Source: Semisulcospira habei
Lineage: Eukaryota > Mollusca > Gastropoda > Semisulcospiridae
NCBI GenBank assembly: GCA_036245525.1
Contig: BTPG01000002.1
Location: 161,224,093-161,288,092 of the forward strand
Direction of reading: 5' to 3'
Length of the DNA stretch: 64,000 nucleotides
The position numbers were made by a program, and so were the translations under genes. Shown piece after piece: positions 35,040-46,200 of this stretch. Positions within the stretch are counted from its first letter, which is position 1, and each line of letters begins with the position of its first letter. The notes under the pieces are model-generated. The model had not been told where the DNA came from. It did not search any database and was given only the letters and a program-made list of their open reading frames with translations.

Positions 35040-37260
35040 ATACAACATACATATGAACAATTACAATGTCACAAAAGTTACAATAACCATAAAAAAACAA
35101 TACAGACAAAAGTCAAAACATTCAACCCGAAAACAAACACTAATACAATCCAATTACATAAACAGTAGAAAACAATTAAATAGACAAGTTTGCTGCAGAT
35201 ATTTTAGTCTAACAAGTTACCAACCTATATATTAATAAAATGTTCATAGTGTGCCCATTTTAATTTAAAGTCTGTGTGTTCCATGTTCAGTTTTGCATTA
35301 TGCTTTTCAATGTTATACCTGTTTTTCAGTTCTCTACGAAAATGCCGCATCGTTGGCTTTGTCTTCTTTATTTTACATTTATAAATATAGAATTTTGCCA
35401 ACAGTATTATCAAGTCAAAAACTTTACCTGTTTTAAAGTTAGTATCGTTTCCAAAAATTATAAGTCTTTCACTGAAACTGAAACAACCTACATTATCACA
35501 TTTTTCACCCATAACACTTGCTAAGTTTACCCAAAAAGATTGTACATAACCGCATTTCCAAAATATATGCTCAATACTTTCTCTTTTGTTCGTGCAGAAA
35601 GTACACCTGTCTGAATTTTGAATACCAATTTTTTGCATAATTATATTTGTGCCAATAATTCTATGAAGAATTCTGGTCTGAAACCACTTCAGTTTAACGT
35701 CTTTTACCTGTTGCAGTTTCTTCAAAGTTTTCTTCCAGTCCATATGAAAGCTAAGTTCTTTATCCCATTTATCTAAACTTTGTGGATTTTTGTTATTCAT
35801 TGTGAAGATTTCATAATAACGTTTTGAGCCCTTTTGCACGGAATAAAGAAGTTGCAAGGATTTTGGTTTATCATTCATATCGTTATTTTTAATGTGGATG
35901 TTAGTGTTGCGAATATATTTTTGTATAGCTTGAATGCACCCTGCATATGTAAGAAAGTCGATGTTTACACCATATTTTATTTTAAATTCAGTATATTTCC
36001 TTGGCTGCCCTACTTCATTATAGAACTGGCCAATGCAGTATATCCCTTTTTTTTGCCCATTGTTTATATAAAATACATTTGCTTCCAATCTTAATATTAT
36101 CATTCAAAAAGACGGGCTCCGCCAACACTTCTTCTGGCGTATTTGGTTCCACTTTGCACCTAAATTCCTTATAAGCACACAGAACATCTTTCCAGAACAA
36201 ATTTGTGTGCTTTATTTTGTTGTATAATTCTGGACCACATTTGTCCAGGTGCTTGAGATCTGGATATGTATTATGGATAACATGTTTCCATCTGTGACTT
36301 GTGCTGTTTAATTTTCTAATCCAGCTAATTTTCAATGCTCTCATATACTGCTTTAAATTTGGAATACCGATTCCTCCGTTTCGTAAAGTTCTTGTTGCAA
36401 CTTTTTTGTTTATTTTGTCCGGTTTTTGATCCCATACAAATCTGAAGCACAGTGTTTGCAACTCTTCAACATGTTTATCTGGTGGGTTAGGGAGCAAAAT
36501 CCATAGGTAGACCAGTTTTGATAAGATCAATGATTTTAATACAGCAACTCTGCCTAAGGGTGTAATTGGCCTCTTTAGCCACATTTTCATAAGCATTTTT
36601 ATCTCAATATACTTGCCTTTAAAGTTTCGAAGATGACAGCTCTTTAAATCATTTGTCAGCCAAATGCCTAAGACTTTAAACTCTGGTGGGTTCCAGTTTA
36701 ATTTAAGATATGGCAAATATCTGACTGTAGAATTTCTTTTACTACCCAGCCAAATAGCATCAGTTTTCCCAAAATTTAGATGCAAACCCGAACATATGCT
36801 AAATTTGTTTAAAGTTTCAATAACTGCCTCGAAGGATTCTGTACCTCCGTCAAGAAAAATGTGTGTCTCGTCCGCAAACTGTGTTATTTTATGTTCTTTG
36901 TCACCTGTATAAATACCTTTAATATTTGTATTCTGTCTTATCATTAGCGCTAATATTTCTACACACATTATGAAGATATAAGGTGAGACCGGGTCTCCCT
37001 GTCTGCAGCCGCGCTCGATGTTAAACCATTGAGATATATTACCATTAACTAACACAGCAGATTTAATTTTAGTGTAGAAGAGGTTAATCCATTTCAAAAT
37101 GTCTCGTCCAAAGCCAAAGGCATGAATTTCCAGTCAATTGAATCAAATGCTTTTTCAAAATCAAGGCTGAGGAGCAAACCCCGCTTGTTTGTTACGTTTA
37201 GATAGTTTATAATGTCATAGACTAACCTGATATGCCTATAGAATCTTCGTTCACGAAGTC
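35040..37260 (-). mobile_element. L1/Tx1-like LINE, 5'-truncated
   Basis: Contains the 3' part of an ORF2 (see pseudogene) and an A-rich 3' region (35040-35224). The 5' boundary near 37260 lies inside RT, typical of incomplete reverse transcription. Confidence 0.75.
35225..37260 (-). pseudogene. L1/Tx1-like ORF2 (RT palm to zinc-knuckle C-terminus)
   Basis: On the minus strand: LLLSLDFEKAFDSIDW (37190-37140), then a one-base frame change. A 359-codon frame (37097-36018) has RGCRQGDPVSPYIFIMCVE, FADETHIFLDGG, LHLNFGKTDAIW, FKVLGIW and GGIGIPNLKQY. After another shift, a 292-codon frame (36103-35225) ends with KWFQTRILHRIIGTN and a CTFC...HIFWKC zinc-binding segment, as in L1/Tx1-group ORF2 proteins. 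The RT catalytic box reads FADE rather than F/Y-ADD, replacing the second Asp. Truncated and frameshifted; not functional. Confidence 0.85.
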
Positions 37261-38050
37261 AAGCCAAGAGAGATGCTTTCAACATACTTGACTGTACATG
37301 TATACTTTAAATGAATGTCTGCAAATACAGCATTTCTTTTGAAAATAAACAGAGATATTATTCTTTACTCACAATGATCATGTGTAAACATAACGGGGCA
37401 TATTGAAACATATGACATTTGTTTTGTTTCCTTATAATTTGTAACCAAAAACTGCTGGGAAACTGAGATTCAGCTGGAGACATAGGTACATCCACTACCA
37501 ATCTGTTCACAAACATCTTTCAACCAGAGATGTTCACCGACCTGCTTTCACAGATACACCAAAGGAGCATGTAGCATTGCTTGCAGCAGGTATATTAAAA
37601 CAAATTCACATTATTCATTAATTAATGTTTGTAGATGATGCCAGGAAATTTTTTTTAAAAAAACACTCTGTGACAACACTCTTTGGTGTGCTTTTTCATC
37701 AGTGAATCTGTGAATGATTGAATGAATGTAAACATGTAATGTAAACATGCTCATACAATGCCTGGCTGAAAAACAAATGCATGAACAAATGTACCGAGGT
37801 AACCAGTGTGCATTTTTATCCAAGACTGAAAGTGGTTTGTTGGTTGGTTCATGGTTTAACATCCACATTACAACGGTGATGATAATCGCATATTTTAAAT
37901 AAAAAAAGAACAAAATTACCACGCGTTTCTTTTATATATATATATTTTTTTTTTGCTTTGTTTTTTTTTTGTGTGTGTGTGCGTTTGTTTTATTTAGCGC
38001 AGTAGAAACTGTATGGGTTTCAAATTTTTGAGCAGGGAAAAAAAATATCC
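37261..38050. other. No gene seen
   Basis: AT-rich; short TA, T and GT runs at 37934-37982. No supportable frame. Confidence 0.4.
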
Positions 38051-38051
38051 A

Positions 38052-38124
38052 TCTACGGGGATTGAACCCTGGTTACCTGCGTGGCAAAAAGAGTATTTTA
38101 CCACTGCACTAACTCAACTACTAA
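38052..38124 (-). tRNA. tRNA-like pseudogene or SINE head (Gly-like)
   Basis: The minus strand carries an A box-like TAGTGCAGTGGTAAAA, a TTTGCCACGCAGG segment resembling the anticodon arm of tRNA-Gly(GCC), and a B box GGTTCAATCC with T arm CAGGG...CCCCG. The anticodon stem and acceptor do not pair well, so it is not a functional tRNA. Confidence 0.55.
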
Positions 38125-38447
38125 GGCCGGGGTAATTGGTGCATTTAATTACTTATAGATAAACCTTTCCTCGCGCTGGGACCATATGGCGTTGAGGCGC
38201 GTCCCCTGGGTGGTGGATAGGGGGTCCCTCGTGAGAGGGGTGCACCGAATGAAATAAGGTGCTGTGAACCAACATGGTATAAGGGAAGGTGACCCCAACA
38301 GAAACCCCCTGGTCCTCCTAGTAAGGGGGTTGGGCGTGGGGGTAGCTTCCCCACCCTGCAAAAAAGGAAATAGCTACAAAAACGCCGACGAAAAGACTAA
38401 CAGTAATTCCTTTCCTGGAGGAGGAAGGTTCTTCTACCAGAAGACTT

Positions 38448-41099
38448 GTGACGTCATGTGGTGAAAGCTGGAAGTCTTCGGAAGCCACAGGACCGAGCCG
38501 CCTCTCTCTATCCAGGGATACAACCATGGGCACATGGAACGTCAAGACCATGTACCAGAGCGGCAAGGCCGCCCAGATAGCAGCGGAAATGCAAAAGTAC
38601 AAACTTTCCCTGCTAGGTATCAGTGAAGCCAGATGGACGCAGTCTGGCCAGAAAAGGCTGTTAAGTGGGGAGATGATTCTGTATTCAGGTCATGAAGAGG
38701 AGAATGCCCCCCATACAGAAGGAGTAGCATTCATGCTGTCACCAGTGGCACAGTGGGCCAAGAATCATCACAGCAGCCTTTAGAACCAAGAAAAAGCTCA
38801 AGCTGAACGTCATCCAGTGTTATGCGCCCACTAATGACAGGGACGAGGAAGAGAAACAAGAGTTCTACGACCGACTCCAGAGTGCCTTGGACAAATGTGC
38901 GGAGTGAGACATCACCATCGTCATGGGCGATTTTAATGGCAAAATAGGGGAGGACAACACCGGATACGAAGAGGTGATGGGGAGACAGGGACTAGGCTCG
39001 GAGATGAGTGAGAACGGGGAGAGGTTTGTAGACTTTTGTGCTCTAAACCGACTTGTCATTGGAGGCAGCATCTTCCCACACAGAAGGATACACAAAGCAA
39101 CTTGGGTCTCACCTGACCATACAACAGAGAACCAAATAGACCATATCTGCATTAGCAAGAAATTTAGAAGATCCCTTCAAGATGTTCGAGTGAGGAGGGG
39201 AGCAGATGTCGCCTCCGACCACCATCTGCTTACCTTAAGAATGAAGCTCAAGCTAAAGAAAAGCTGCACAGAGACAACAAGAAGACAGCGCTATAATGTA
39301 GGCCTCCTGAGAGAAACTGGAGTTAGAGAAGAGTTCAAACTGGTGCTGTCCAACCGGTTTCAAGCGCTACAGGAGCTAGTAAATGAAGAGGAGGCGGTCA
39401 CCACAGAGCAGCAGTGGAAGGCAGTTAGAGAGGCACTGAACTCAACCTGCAAAGACACTGTAGGGTTCAGGAAACACCATCACAAGGACTGGCTGTCGGC
39501 ACAGACCTTGAAGAAGATAGAAGTGAGGAAGCAGAAGAAAGCAGTTGTCAATAACAGTCGCACGAGAGCAGCCAAAGTAAGGGCACGGGGAATACCCAGA
39601 AGCCAACCGCGAAGTGAAGAGGAGTATCAGGGCAGACAAGAGGGCCTACACTGGCAGCAAAGGCAGCAGGCAGCGGCAACATGAAACAGCTCTATGACAT
39701 TACCAGAAGATTGTCAGGCAAGTATGGCCATACAGAAAGACCAGTAAAAGACAAAGAAGGCAAGCCTATTGCAGACAGAGCAGACCAACTCGACAGATGG
39801 GCCGAATATTTTGAAGAGTTACTGAACAGACCTAGCCCACCCGACCCACCAGACATCCAGCTGGCAGAGACCGACCTACCCATCAGCTGTGACAGACCCA
39901 GCCGGGAAGAGATCAGAAGAGCAGTGGCATTTTTGAAGAACGGCAAAGCAGCAGGCCCAGATGGCATCCCAGCGGAGTCTCTGAAAGCAGACCTAGAGAC
40001 AACAGTGGAGATGCTGTACCCACTGTTTGGAAAGATCTGGGAAGAGGAGGTGATGCCGGCTGACTGGATGGAGGGGTACCTAATCAAGCTTCCCAAGAAA
40101 GGCGACCTCAGCAAGTGTTCCAACTACAGAGGAATCACCTTGCTGTCGGAACCAGGAAAGGTCTTCAACAGGATCATCCTGGAGAGAATGAAGAGCTCCG
40201 TTGACCCCCAGCTGAGAGACCAGCAAGCAGGATTCAGGAAGAACCGATCATGTACAGATCAGATCGCCACTCTCCGCATCATCGTGGAACAGTCTCTGGA
40301 GTGGAGCTCCCCGCTGTACGTCAACTTTGTGGATTATGAGAAAGGATTTTACAGTGTGGACCGAGAGACTCTGTGGAAACTCCTACGACACTACGGTGTA
40401 CCCACAAAGCTCGTCCGCCTGATCAAGAGCAGCTACGATGGCATGACATGTCGCATGATCCACGAAGGGCAGTTCACCAGGGAGCTCCAGGTTAGAACTG
40501 GTGTCAGGCAGGGGTGTCTGCTGTCTCCGTTCCTCTTCCTACTGGCCATAGACTGGGTCATGAAGATGACCACAGAGCACAGACGAAGTGGAATACAGTG
40601 GACACTGTGGACACAGCTTGACGACCTCGATTTTGCAGACGACTTGGCATTACTGTCCCACACTCATCAACAAATGCAGGACAAGACCACGAGGCTTGCT
40701 GACATCTCGTCCCAAGTGGGCCTCACCATTCACAAACATAAAACAAAGACAATGAGGCTGAACGCAACCAGGGAAGAACCAGTCTTGCTTGCTGGCACCC
40801 CGTTGGAGGAGGTGGAGTCCTTCACCTATCTCGGGAGCATCATAGACAAAAAAGGCGGCACTGATGCAGATGTCAGAGCATGAATCGGTAAAGCCAGAGC
40901 AGCCTTTCTCCAGTTGAAAAAAGTGTGGAGTTCCAGAGAGCTGTCACAACACACCAAAGTCCGGATTTTCAACTCCAATGTAAATGCAGTTCTCCTATAT
41001 GGAGCAGAGACTTGGAGATTGACAAAAACCACAGTCAACAGAGTACAGACCTTCATGAACAGTTGCCTTAGAAGAATTTTGAAAATCCACTGGCCAGAG
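38448..41099 (+). pseudogene. Endonuclease-RT ORF of the older RTE-like copy
   Basis: Homologous throughout to the intact ORF at 41381-44395 but broken: a 26-nt deletion near 38757, nonsense TGA at 38905-38907 (CGA in copy 2), small deletions near 39590-39660, and TGA at 40881-40883 (CGA in copy 2). The APE segment (GDFNGKIG; Asn/Ala altered) and RT segment (FADD present) remain readable in two long frames (38923-39684 and 39681-40883). KAFDSVD has become KGFYSVD. Both nonsense changes are C-to-T at CpG, suggesting decay by cytosine methylation. The C-terminal coding continues after the nested copy at 44415-44733. Confidence 0.9.
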
Positions 41100-41101
41100 A
41101 A

Positions 41102-41300
41102 CCTCGCGCTGGGACCATACGGCGTTGAGGCGCGTCCCCTGGGTGGTGGATAGGGGGTCCCTCGTGAGAGGGGTGCACCGAATGAAATAAGGTGCCGTGA
41201 ACCAACATGGTCTAAGGGAAGGTGACCCCGACAGAAAACCCCTGGTCCTCCTAGTAAGGGGGTTGGGCGTGGGGGTAGCTTCCCCACCCTGCAAAAAAGG
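41102..41300 (+). promoter_or_regulatory. Structured 5' leader of the RTE-like element
   Basis: Pairings seen: GGGACC (41111-41116) with GGTCCC (41156-41161); ACGGC (41119-41123) with GCCGT (41194-41198); and a hairpin CCCTC-GTGA-GAGGG (41159-41172). The 5'-to-3' order of strands resembles the nested double-pseudoknot order of HDV-like ribozymes, which are known at the 5' ends of some R2 and RTE-type elements. The older copy keeps pairing through G-U wobbles (ATGGC, GCTGT). This may instead be ordinary GC-rich leader structure. Confidence 0.35.
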
Positions 41301-41380
41301 AAATAGCTACAAAAACGCCGACGAAAAGACTAACAGTAATTCCTTTCCTGGAGGAGGAAGGTTCTTCTACTAGAAGACTT

Positions 41381-44300
41381 ATGACGTCCTGTGGTGAAAG
41401 CCGGAAGTCTTCGGAAGCCACAGGACCGAGCCGCCTCTCTCTATCCAGGGATACAACCATGGGCACATGGAATGTCAAGACCATGTACCAGAGCGGCAAG
41501 GCCGCCCAGATAGCAGCGGAAATGCAAAAGTACAACCTTTCCCTGCTAGGCATCAGTGAAGCCAGATGGACGCAGTCTGGCCAGAAAAGGCTGTTAAGTG
41601 GGGAGATGATTCTGTATTCAGGTCATGAAGAGGAGAATGCCCCCCATACAGAAGGAGTAGCACTCATGCTGTCACCAGTGGCACAGAGAGCGCTGATGGG
41701 CTGGGAACCTCTTGGGCCAAGAATTATAACAGCAGCCTTTAGAACCAAGAAAAAGCTCAAGCTGAACGTCATCCAGTGTTATGCGCCCACCAATGACAGT
41801 GACGAGGAAGAGAAACAAGAGTTCTACGACCGACTCCAGAGTGCCGTGGACAAATGTGCGGAGCGAGACATCACCATCGTCATGGGCGATTTTAATGCCA
41901 AAATAGGGGAGGACAACACCGGATACGAAGAGGTGATGGGGAGACAGGGACTAGGCTCGGAGATGAGTGAGAACGGGGAGAGGTTTGTAGACTTTTGTGC
42001 TCTAAACCGACTTGTCATTGGAGGCAGCATCTTCCCACACAGAAGAATACACAAAGCAACTTGGGTCTCACCTGACCATACAACAGAGAACCAAATAGAC
42101 CATATCTGCATTAGCAAGAAATTTAGAAGATCCCTTCAAGATGTTCGAGTGAGGAGGGGAGCAGATGTCGCCTCAGACCACCATCTGCTTACCTTAAGAA
42201 TGAAGCTCAAGCTAAAGAAAAGCCGCACAGAGACAACAAGAAGACAGCGCTATAATGTAGGCCTCCTGAGAGAAACTGGAGTTAGAGAAGAGTTCAAACT
42301 GGTGCTGTCCAACTGGTTTCAAGCGCTACAGGAGCTAGTAAATGAAGAGGAGGCGGTCACCACAGCGCAGCAGTGGAAGGCAGTTAGAGAGGCGCTGAAC
42401 TCAACCTGCAAAGACACTGTAGGGTTCAGGAAACACCACCACAAGGACTGGCTGTCGGCACAGACCTTGAAGAAGATAGAAGCGAGGAAGCAGAAGAAAG
42501 CAGCGGTCAACAACAGTCGCACGAGAGCAGCCAAAGTAAGGGCACAGGGGGAATACTCGGAAGCCAACCGCGAGGTGAAGAGGAGTATCAGGGCAGACAA
42601 GAGGGCCTACACAGACAGCCTGGCAGCAGAGGCAGAAAAGGCAGCTGGCAGCGGCAACATGAAACAGCTCTACGACATTACCAGAAGATTGTCGGGTAAG
42701 TATGGCCATACAGAAAGACCAGTAAAAGACAAAGAAGGCAAGCCTATTGCAGACAGAGCAGACCAACTCGACAGATGGGCCGAGTATTTTGAAGAGTTAT
42801 TGAACAGACCTAGCCCACCCGACCCCCCCGACATCCAGCCGGCAGAGACCGACCGACCCATCAGCTGTGACAGACCCAGCCGGGAAGAGATCAGAAAAGC
42901 AGTGGCATTTTTGAAGAATGGCAAAGCAGCAGGGCCAGATGGCATCCCAGCGGAGTCTCTGAAAGCAGACCTAGAGACAACAGTTGAGATGCTGTACCCA
43001 CTGTTTGGAAAGATCTGGGAAGAGGAGGTGATGCCAGCTGACTGGAAGGAGGGGTACCTAATCAAGCTTCCCAAGAAAGGCGACCTCAGCAAGTGTTCCA
43101 ACTACAGAGGAATCACCTTGCTGTCAGTACCAGGGAAGGTCTTCAACAGGATCATCCTAGAGAGAATGAAGAGCTCCGTTGACCCCCAGCTGAGAGACCA
43201 GCAAGCAGGATTCAGGAAGAACCGATCATGTACAGACCAGATCGCCACTCTCCGCATCATCGTGGAACAGTCTCTGGAGTGGAGCTCCCCGCTGTACGTC
43301 AACTTTGTGGATTATGAGAAAGCATTTGACAGCGTGGACCGAGAGACTCTGTGGAAACTCCTACGACACTACGGTGTACCCACAAAGCTCGTCCGCCTGA
43401 TCAAGAGCAGCTATGATGGCATGACATGTCGCGTGATCCACGAAGGGCAGTTCACCAGAGAGCTCCAGGTCAGAACTGGTGTCAGGCAGGGGTGTCTGCT
43501 GTCTCCGTTCCTCTTCCTACTGGCCATAGACTGGGTCATGAAGATGACCACAGAGCACAGACGAAGTGGAATACAGTGGACACTGTGGACACAGCTTGAC
43601 GACCTCGATTTTGCAGACGACTTGGCATTACTGTCCCACACTCATCAACAAATGCAGGACAAGACCACGAGGCTTGCTGACATCTCGTCCCAAGTGGGCC
43701 TCACCATTCACAAACAGAAAACAAAGACAATGAGGCTGAACGCAACCAAGGAAGAACCAGTCTTGCTTGCTGGCACCCCGTTGGAGGAGGTGGAGTCCTT
43801 CACCTATCTCGGGAGCATCATAGACAAAAAAGGCGGCACTGATGCAGATGTCAGAGCACGAATCGGTAAAGCCAGAGCAGCCTTTCTCCAGTTGAAAAAA
43901 GTGTGGAGTTCCAGAGAGCTGTCACAACACACCAAAGTCCGGATTTTCAACTCCAATGTAAAAGCAGTTCTCCTATATGGAGCAGAGACATGGAGATTGA
44001 CAAAAACCACAGTCAACAGAGTACAGACCTTCATGAACAGTTGCCTTAGAAGAATTTTGAAAATCCACTGGCCAGAGAAGATCAGCAACGTCAGACTCTG
44101 GGAGAGAACAGAGCAGATAACAGCAGAGAATGAAATTGGGCGAAGAAGATGGGGATGGATCGGTCACAGTCTGAGAAAGCCAGCTTCCAGTATCACTAGG
44201 CAGGCATTGTCATGGAACCCCCAGGGAAAGAGGAAAAGAGGTAGGCCGAGAAACTCCTGGCGTCGAGACCTCCAAGCAGACATCAAGAGACTGGGAACCA

Positions 44301-44395
44301 CCTGGAGTAGAATCGAAGGAGAAGCACAGGACAGGAGTTGCTGGAGGTCTCTCGTCGACAGCCTATACCCGGGTAGGGGTGACAGGCTTAAGTAA
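41381..44395 (+). CDS. RTE-like LINE polyprotein: APE endonuclease + reverse transcriptase
   Basis: Intact 1004-residue ORF. It should nick target DNA and copy the element RNA at the nick (target-primed reverse transcription). APE-type endonuclease, about residues 28-275: TWNVKTM (29-35), QCYAPTND (132-139), GDFNAKIG (169-176), IDHICIS (239-245), SDHHLL (265-270). RT, about 500-800: NGKAAGPDGIP (513-523), FVDYEKAFDSVD (641-652), RTGVRQGCLLSPFLF (698-712), catalytic FADD (744-747). C-terminus: YGAETWRLTK, GRRRWGWIGHSLRK and GKRKRGRPRNSW. The first ATG (41381) is used; a second Met at residue 27 just before the APE motif is an alternative start. Length and motif order fit RTE/RTEX-group elements, often annotated 'craniofacial development protein 2-like'. 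All catalytic residues expected are present, so it could be an active source copy. Confidence 0.93.
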   Translation: MTSCGESRKSSEATGPSRLSLSRDTTMGTWNVKTMYQSGKAAQIAAEMQKYNLSLLGISEARWTQSGQKRLLSGEMILYSGHEEENAPHTEGVALMLSPVAQRALMGWEPLGPRIITAAFRTKKKLKLNVIQCYAPTNDSDEEEKQEFYDRLQSAVDKCAERDITIVMGDFNAKIGEDNTGYEEVMGRQGLGSEMSENGERFVDFCALNRLVIGGSIFPHRRIHKATWVSPDHTTENQIDHICISKKFRRSLQDVRVRRGADVASDHHLLTLRMKLKLKKSRTETTRRQRYNVGLLRETGVREEFKLVLSNWFQALQELVNEEEAVTTAQQWKAVREALNSTCKDTVGFRKHHHKDWLSAQTLKKIEARKQKKAAVNNSRTRAAKVRAQGEYSEANREVKRSIRADKRAYTDSLAAEAEKAAGSGNMKQLYDITRRLSGKYGHTERPVKDKEGKPIADRADQLDRWAEYFEELLNRPSPPDPPDIQPAETDRPISCDRPSREEIRKAVAFLKNGKAAGPDGIPAESLKADLETTVEMLYPLFGKIWEEEVMPADWKEGYLIKLPKKGDLSKCSNYRGITLLSVPGKVFNRIILERMKSSVDPQLRDQQAGFRKNRSCTDQIATLRIIVEQSLEWSSPLYVNFVDYEKAFDSVDRETLWKLLRHYGVPTKLVRLIKSSYDGMTCRVIHEGQFTRELQVRTGVRQGCLLSPFLFLLAIDWVMKMTTEHRRSGIQWTLWTQLDDLDFADDLALLSHTHQQMQDKTTRLADISSQVGLTIHKQKTKTMRLNATKEEPVLLAGTPLEEVESFTYLGSIIDKKGGTDADVRARIGKARAAFLQLKKVWSSRELSQHTKVRIFNSNVKAVLLYGAETWRLTKTTVNRVQTFMNSCLRRILKIHWPEKISNVRLWERTEQITAENEIGRRRWGWIGHSLRKPASSITRQALSWNPQGKRKRGRPRNSWRRDLQADIKRLGTTWSRIEGEAQDRSCWRSLVDSLYPGRGDRLK

Positions 44396-44744
44396 GTAAG
44401 TACTGGCCAGAGAAGATCAGCAACGTCAGACTCTGGGAGAGAACAGAGCACATAACAGCAGAGAATGAAATTGGGCGAAGAAGATGGGGATGGATCGGTC
44501 ACAGTCTGAGAAAGCCAGCTTCCAGTATCACTAGGCAGGCATTGTCATGGAACCCCCAGGGAAAGAGGAAAATAGGTAGGCCGAGAAACTCCTGGCGTCG
44601 AGACCTCCAAGCAGACATCAAGAGACTGGGAACCACCTGGAGTAGAATCGAAGGAGAAGCACAGGACAGGAGTTGCTGGAGGTCTCTCGTCGACGGCCTA
44701 TACCCGGGTAGGGGTGACAGGCGTAAGTAAGTAAGATAAACCTT

Positions 44745-46200
44745 CTCATCCCGTATCTGCCGTTGTTGTTTGTTCCAGTTTACTTTCCCACTGTCACTAA
44801 TAGTGATCGAGGACTAGTAGTTTGCAACAGTTTGGGCGTAGGTTATACTTGTTGGTTTGGCGTAGTTGATTTCCTCCTTTCTCATGCGGGCTTGGGACCG
44901 GCTACGGCGGAGATATGATCTGCCGGAAGTCAGACATCGCTTGTATCTCTTTTTGAAAACGCACTCGCAAACGACCCAAAGTGCCAATTTTTGCGCGGGA
45001 CCCCCTCATTTTTTCATAAATAATGTGTGTGATATGATCTAAAGTACGACTATCGAATAAAAAGGGCCTGAGCAATTGCCCAACATTGCAAACACTTGTA
45101 ATGTTATTGATAACATCCGGGGAATTTGCGAATTTACAACATAAACTTTTCTCGATTGCACTTAGAATTCCAATTATCAGAACACACTTTTTTAAAGAGA
45201 AAATACTAACATACTTTATGAAGTGACCGAAATGTTTCTTTATCATTTTAACACACTATTCGATAAATGTTTATTGTGTTCTGAAATCAACTATTTTGTG
45301 TGTTTTCGCTCATGGGGTAGGTCACGCAAAAGGCTCAAACTTACAAATATGCCCAGGACCATGGGTCTTTCAGGTTGGCAATAGCCTCCAGACTCAATAA
45401 GGCTCTCAAAAAACCCTATAAGCGGCAGTTTTCAATTAAAAAATATAGGTATAGTATACAACCTTAAAGACTTGTCTTTTCTGTCGGGCATTTAACACTT
45501 AGCTCATCTTTAGCTAACTGTTGACTGCCTTTTATTCTGATCCTAGAGGAAGTGAATGTAAGGTGTTGGGAAGACTGAGATGGGGTGGTTTAAAGTAGTG
45601 TATAATTGTGCGTGTGTCTGAGAGGGTGCCAGTACTGTTGTGTATGCGCAGCGAGTCCAGTGTTTTCCTGTAGAACAGCGCTATACAAGAACTATGTATT
45701 AATATTATTATTATATACATGCAAACTCGCTGCAATAGGACCGTGTGTTCTAGGCAGTGAAATATATTTGTTTTATGTTCACATCTTTTTTGTCCGTTTT
45801 TTTAAAATTCCGCTGCAAACAAATTTCCCATCTTGGGACAAAAAAGGTAGTTATATTGTATCATATAACTTGAACAGTCTACTGTGCTACCGCACAGTGA
45901 AACTCTGAAACTTTTGGGGACTCTTTTGGATGCTTTTTAAGATTGCGGACATTAAGTTCATCAAGCTTACCTTGCTGTTCTGAGCTATTTGCTCTTGCAT
46001 ACCATTCACACACCTTTATGTTCATAAAGCTTAGCTGCTAGTAGAGGTGTTTTTTTTTTAAATGATGTGACACTGCAACGGTACATTATACCAGTATGGG
46101 TGCTGTGTTTTGGTACACAGTGCTGTTTTCCAACGTGTGCTTTTGTTCATTATAGCTCATCATGTTTCCAGATTGTCTGACACGCACAAAATGCAGTAAA
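44745..46200. other. No supportable gene
   Basis: Several short frames (up to about 114 codons on the minus strand at 44902-45246) lack recognised domains. No repeat shared with the rest of the window was noticed. Confidence 0.4.

Larger units (their letters stand above)
41102..44401 (+). mobile_element. RTE-like LINE, young full-length copy
   Basis: Runs from CCTCGCGCTGGG to (TAAG)n and is inserted into the ORF of the older copy. The 13-bp TSD ACTGGCCAGAGAA is at 41089-41101 and 44402-44414. Structure: 279-bp 5' leader, one ORF, and a very short 3' tail of tetranucleotide repeats. RTE-group elements characteristically have short ORF-to-end distances and microsatellite tails. Confidence 0.93.
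38169..44733 (+). mobile_element. RTE-like LINE, older copy, split by a younger copy of itself
   Basis: The element starts CCTCGCGCTGGG at 38169, breaks at 41101 and resumes at 44415, ending in (TAAG)n at 44733. The outer TSD AGATAAACCTT is at 38157-38167 and 44734-44744. Joined, the copy is about 3.25 kb. It was inserted whole, then interrupted by copy 2 (41102-44401). Confidence 0.92.

Noticed and set aside
38145..38361. Minus-strand frames over the 5' leader of the RTE-like copies (also 40826-41294)
   Set aside because: Shadows of the leader, repeated only because the element is duplicated.
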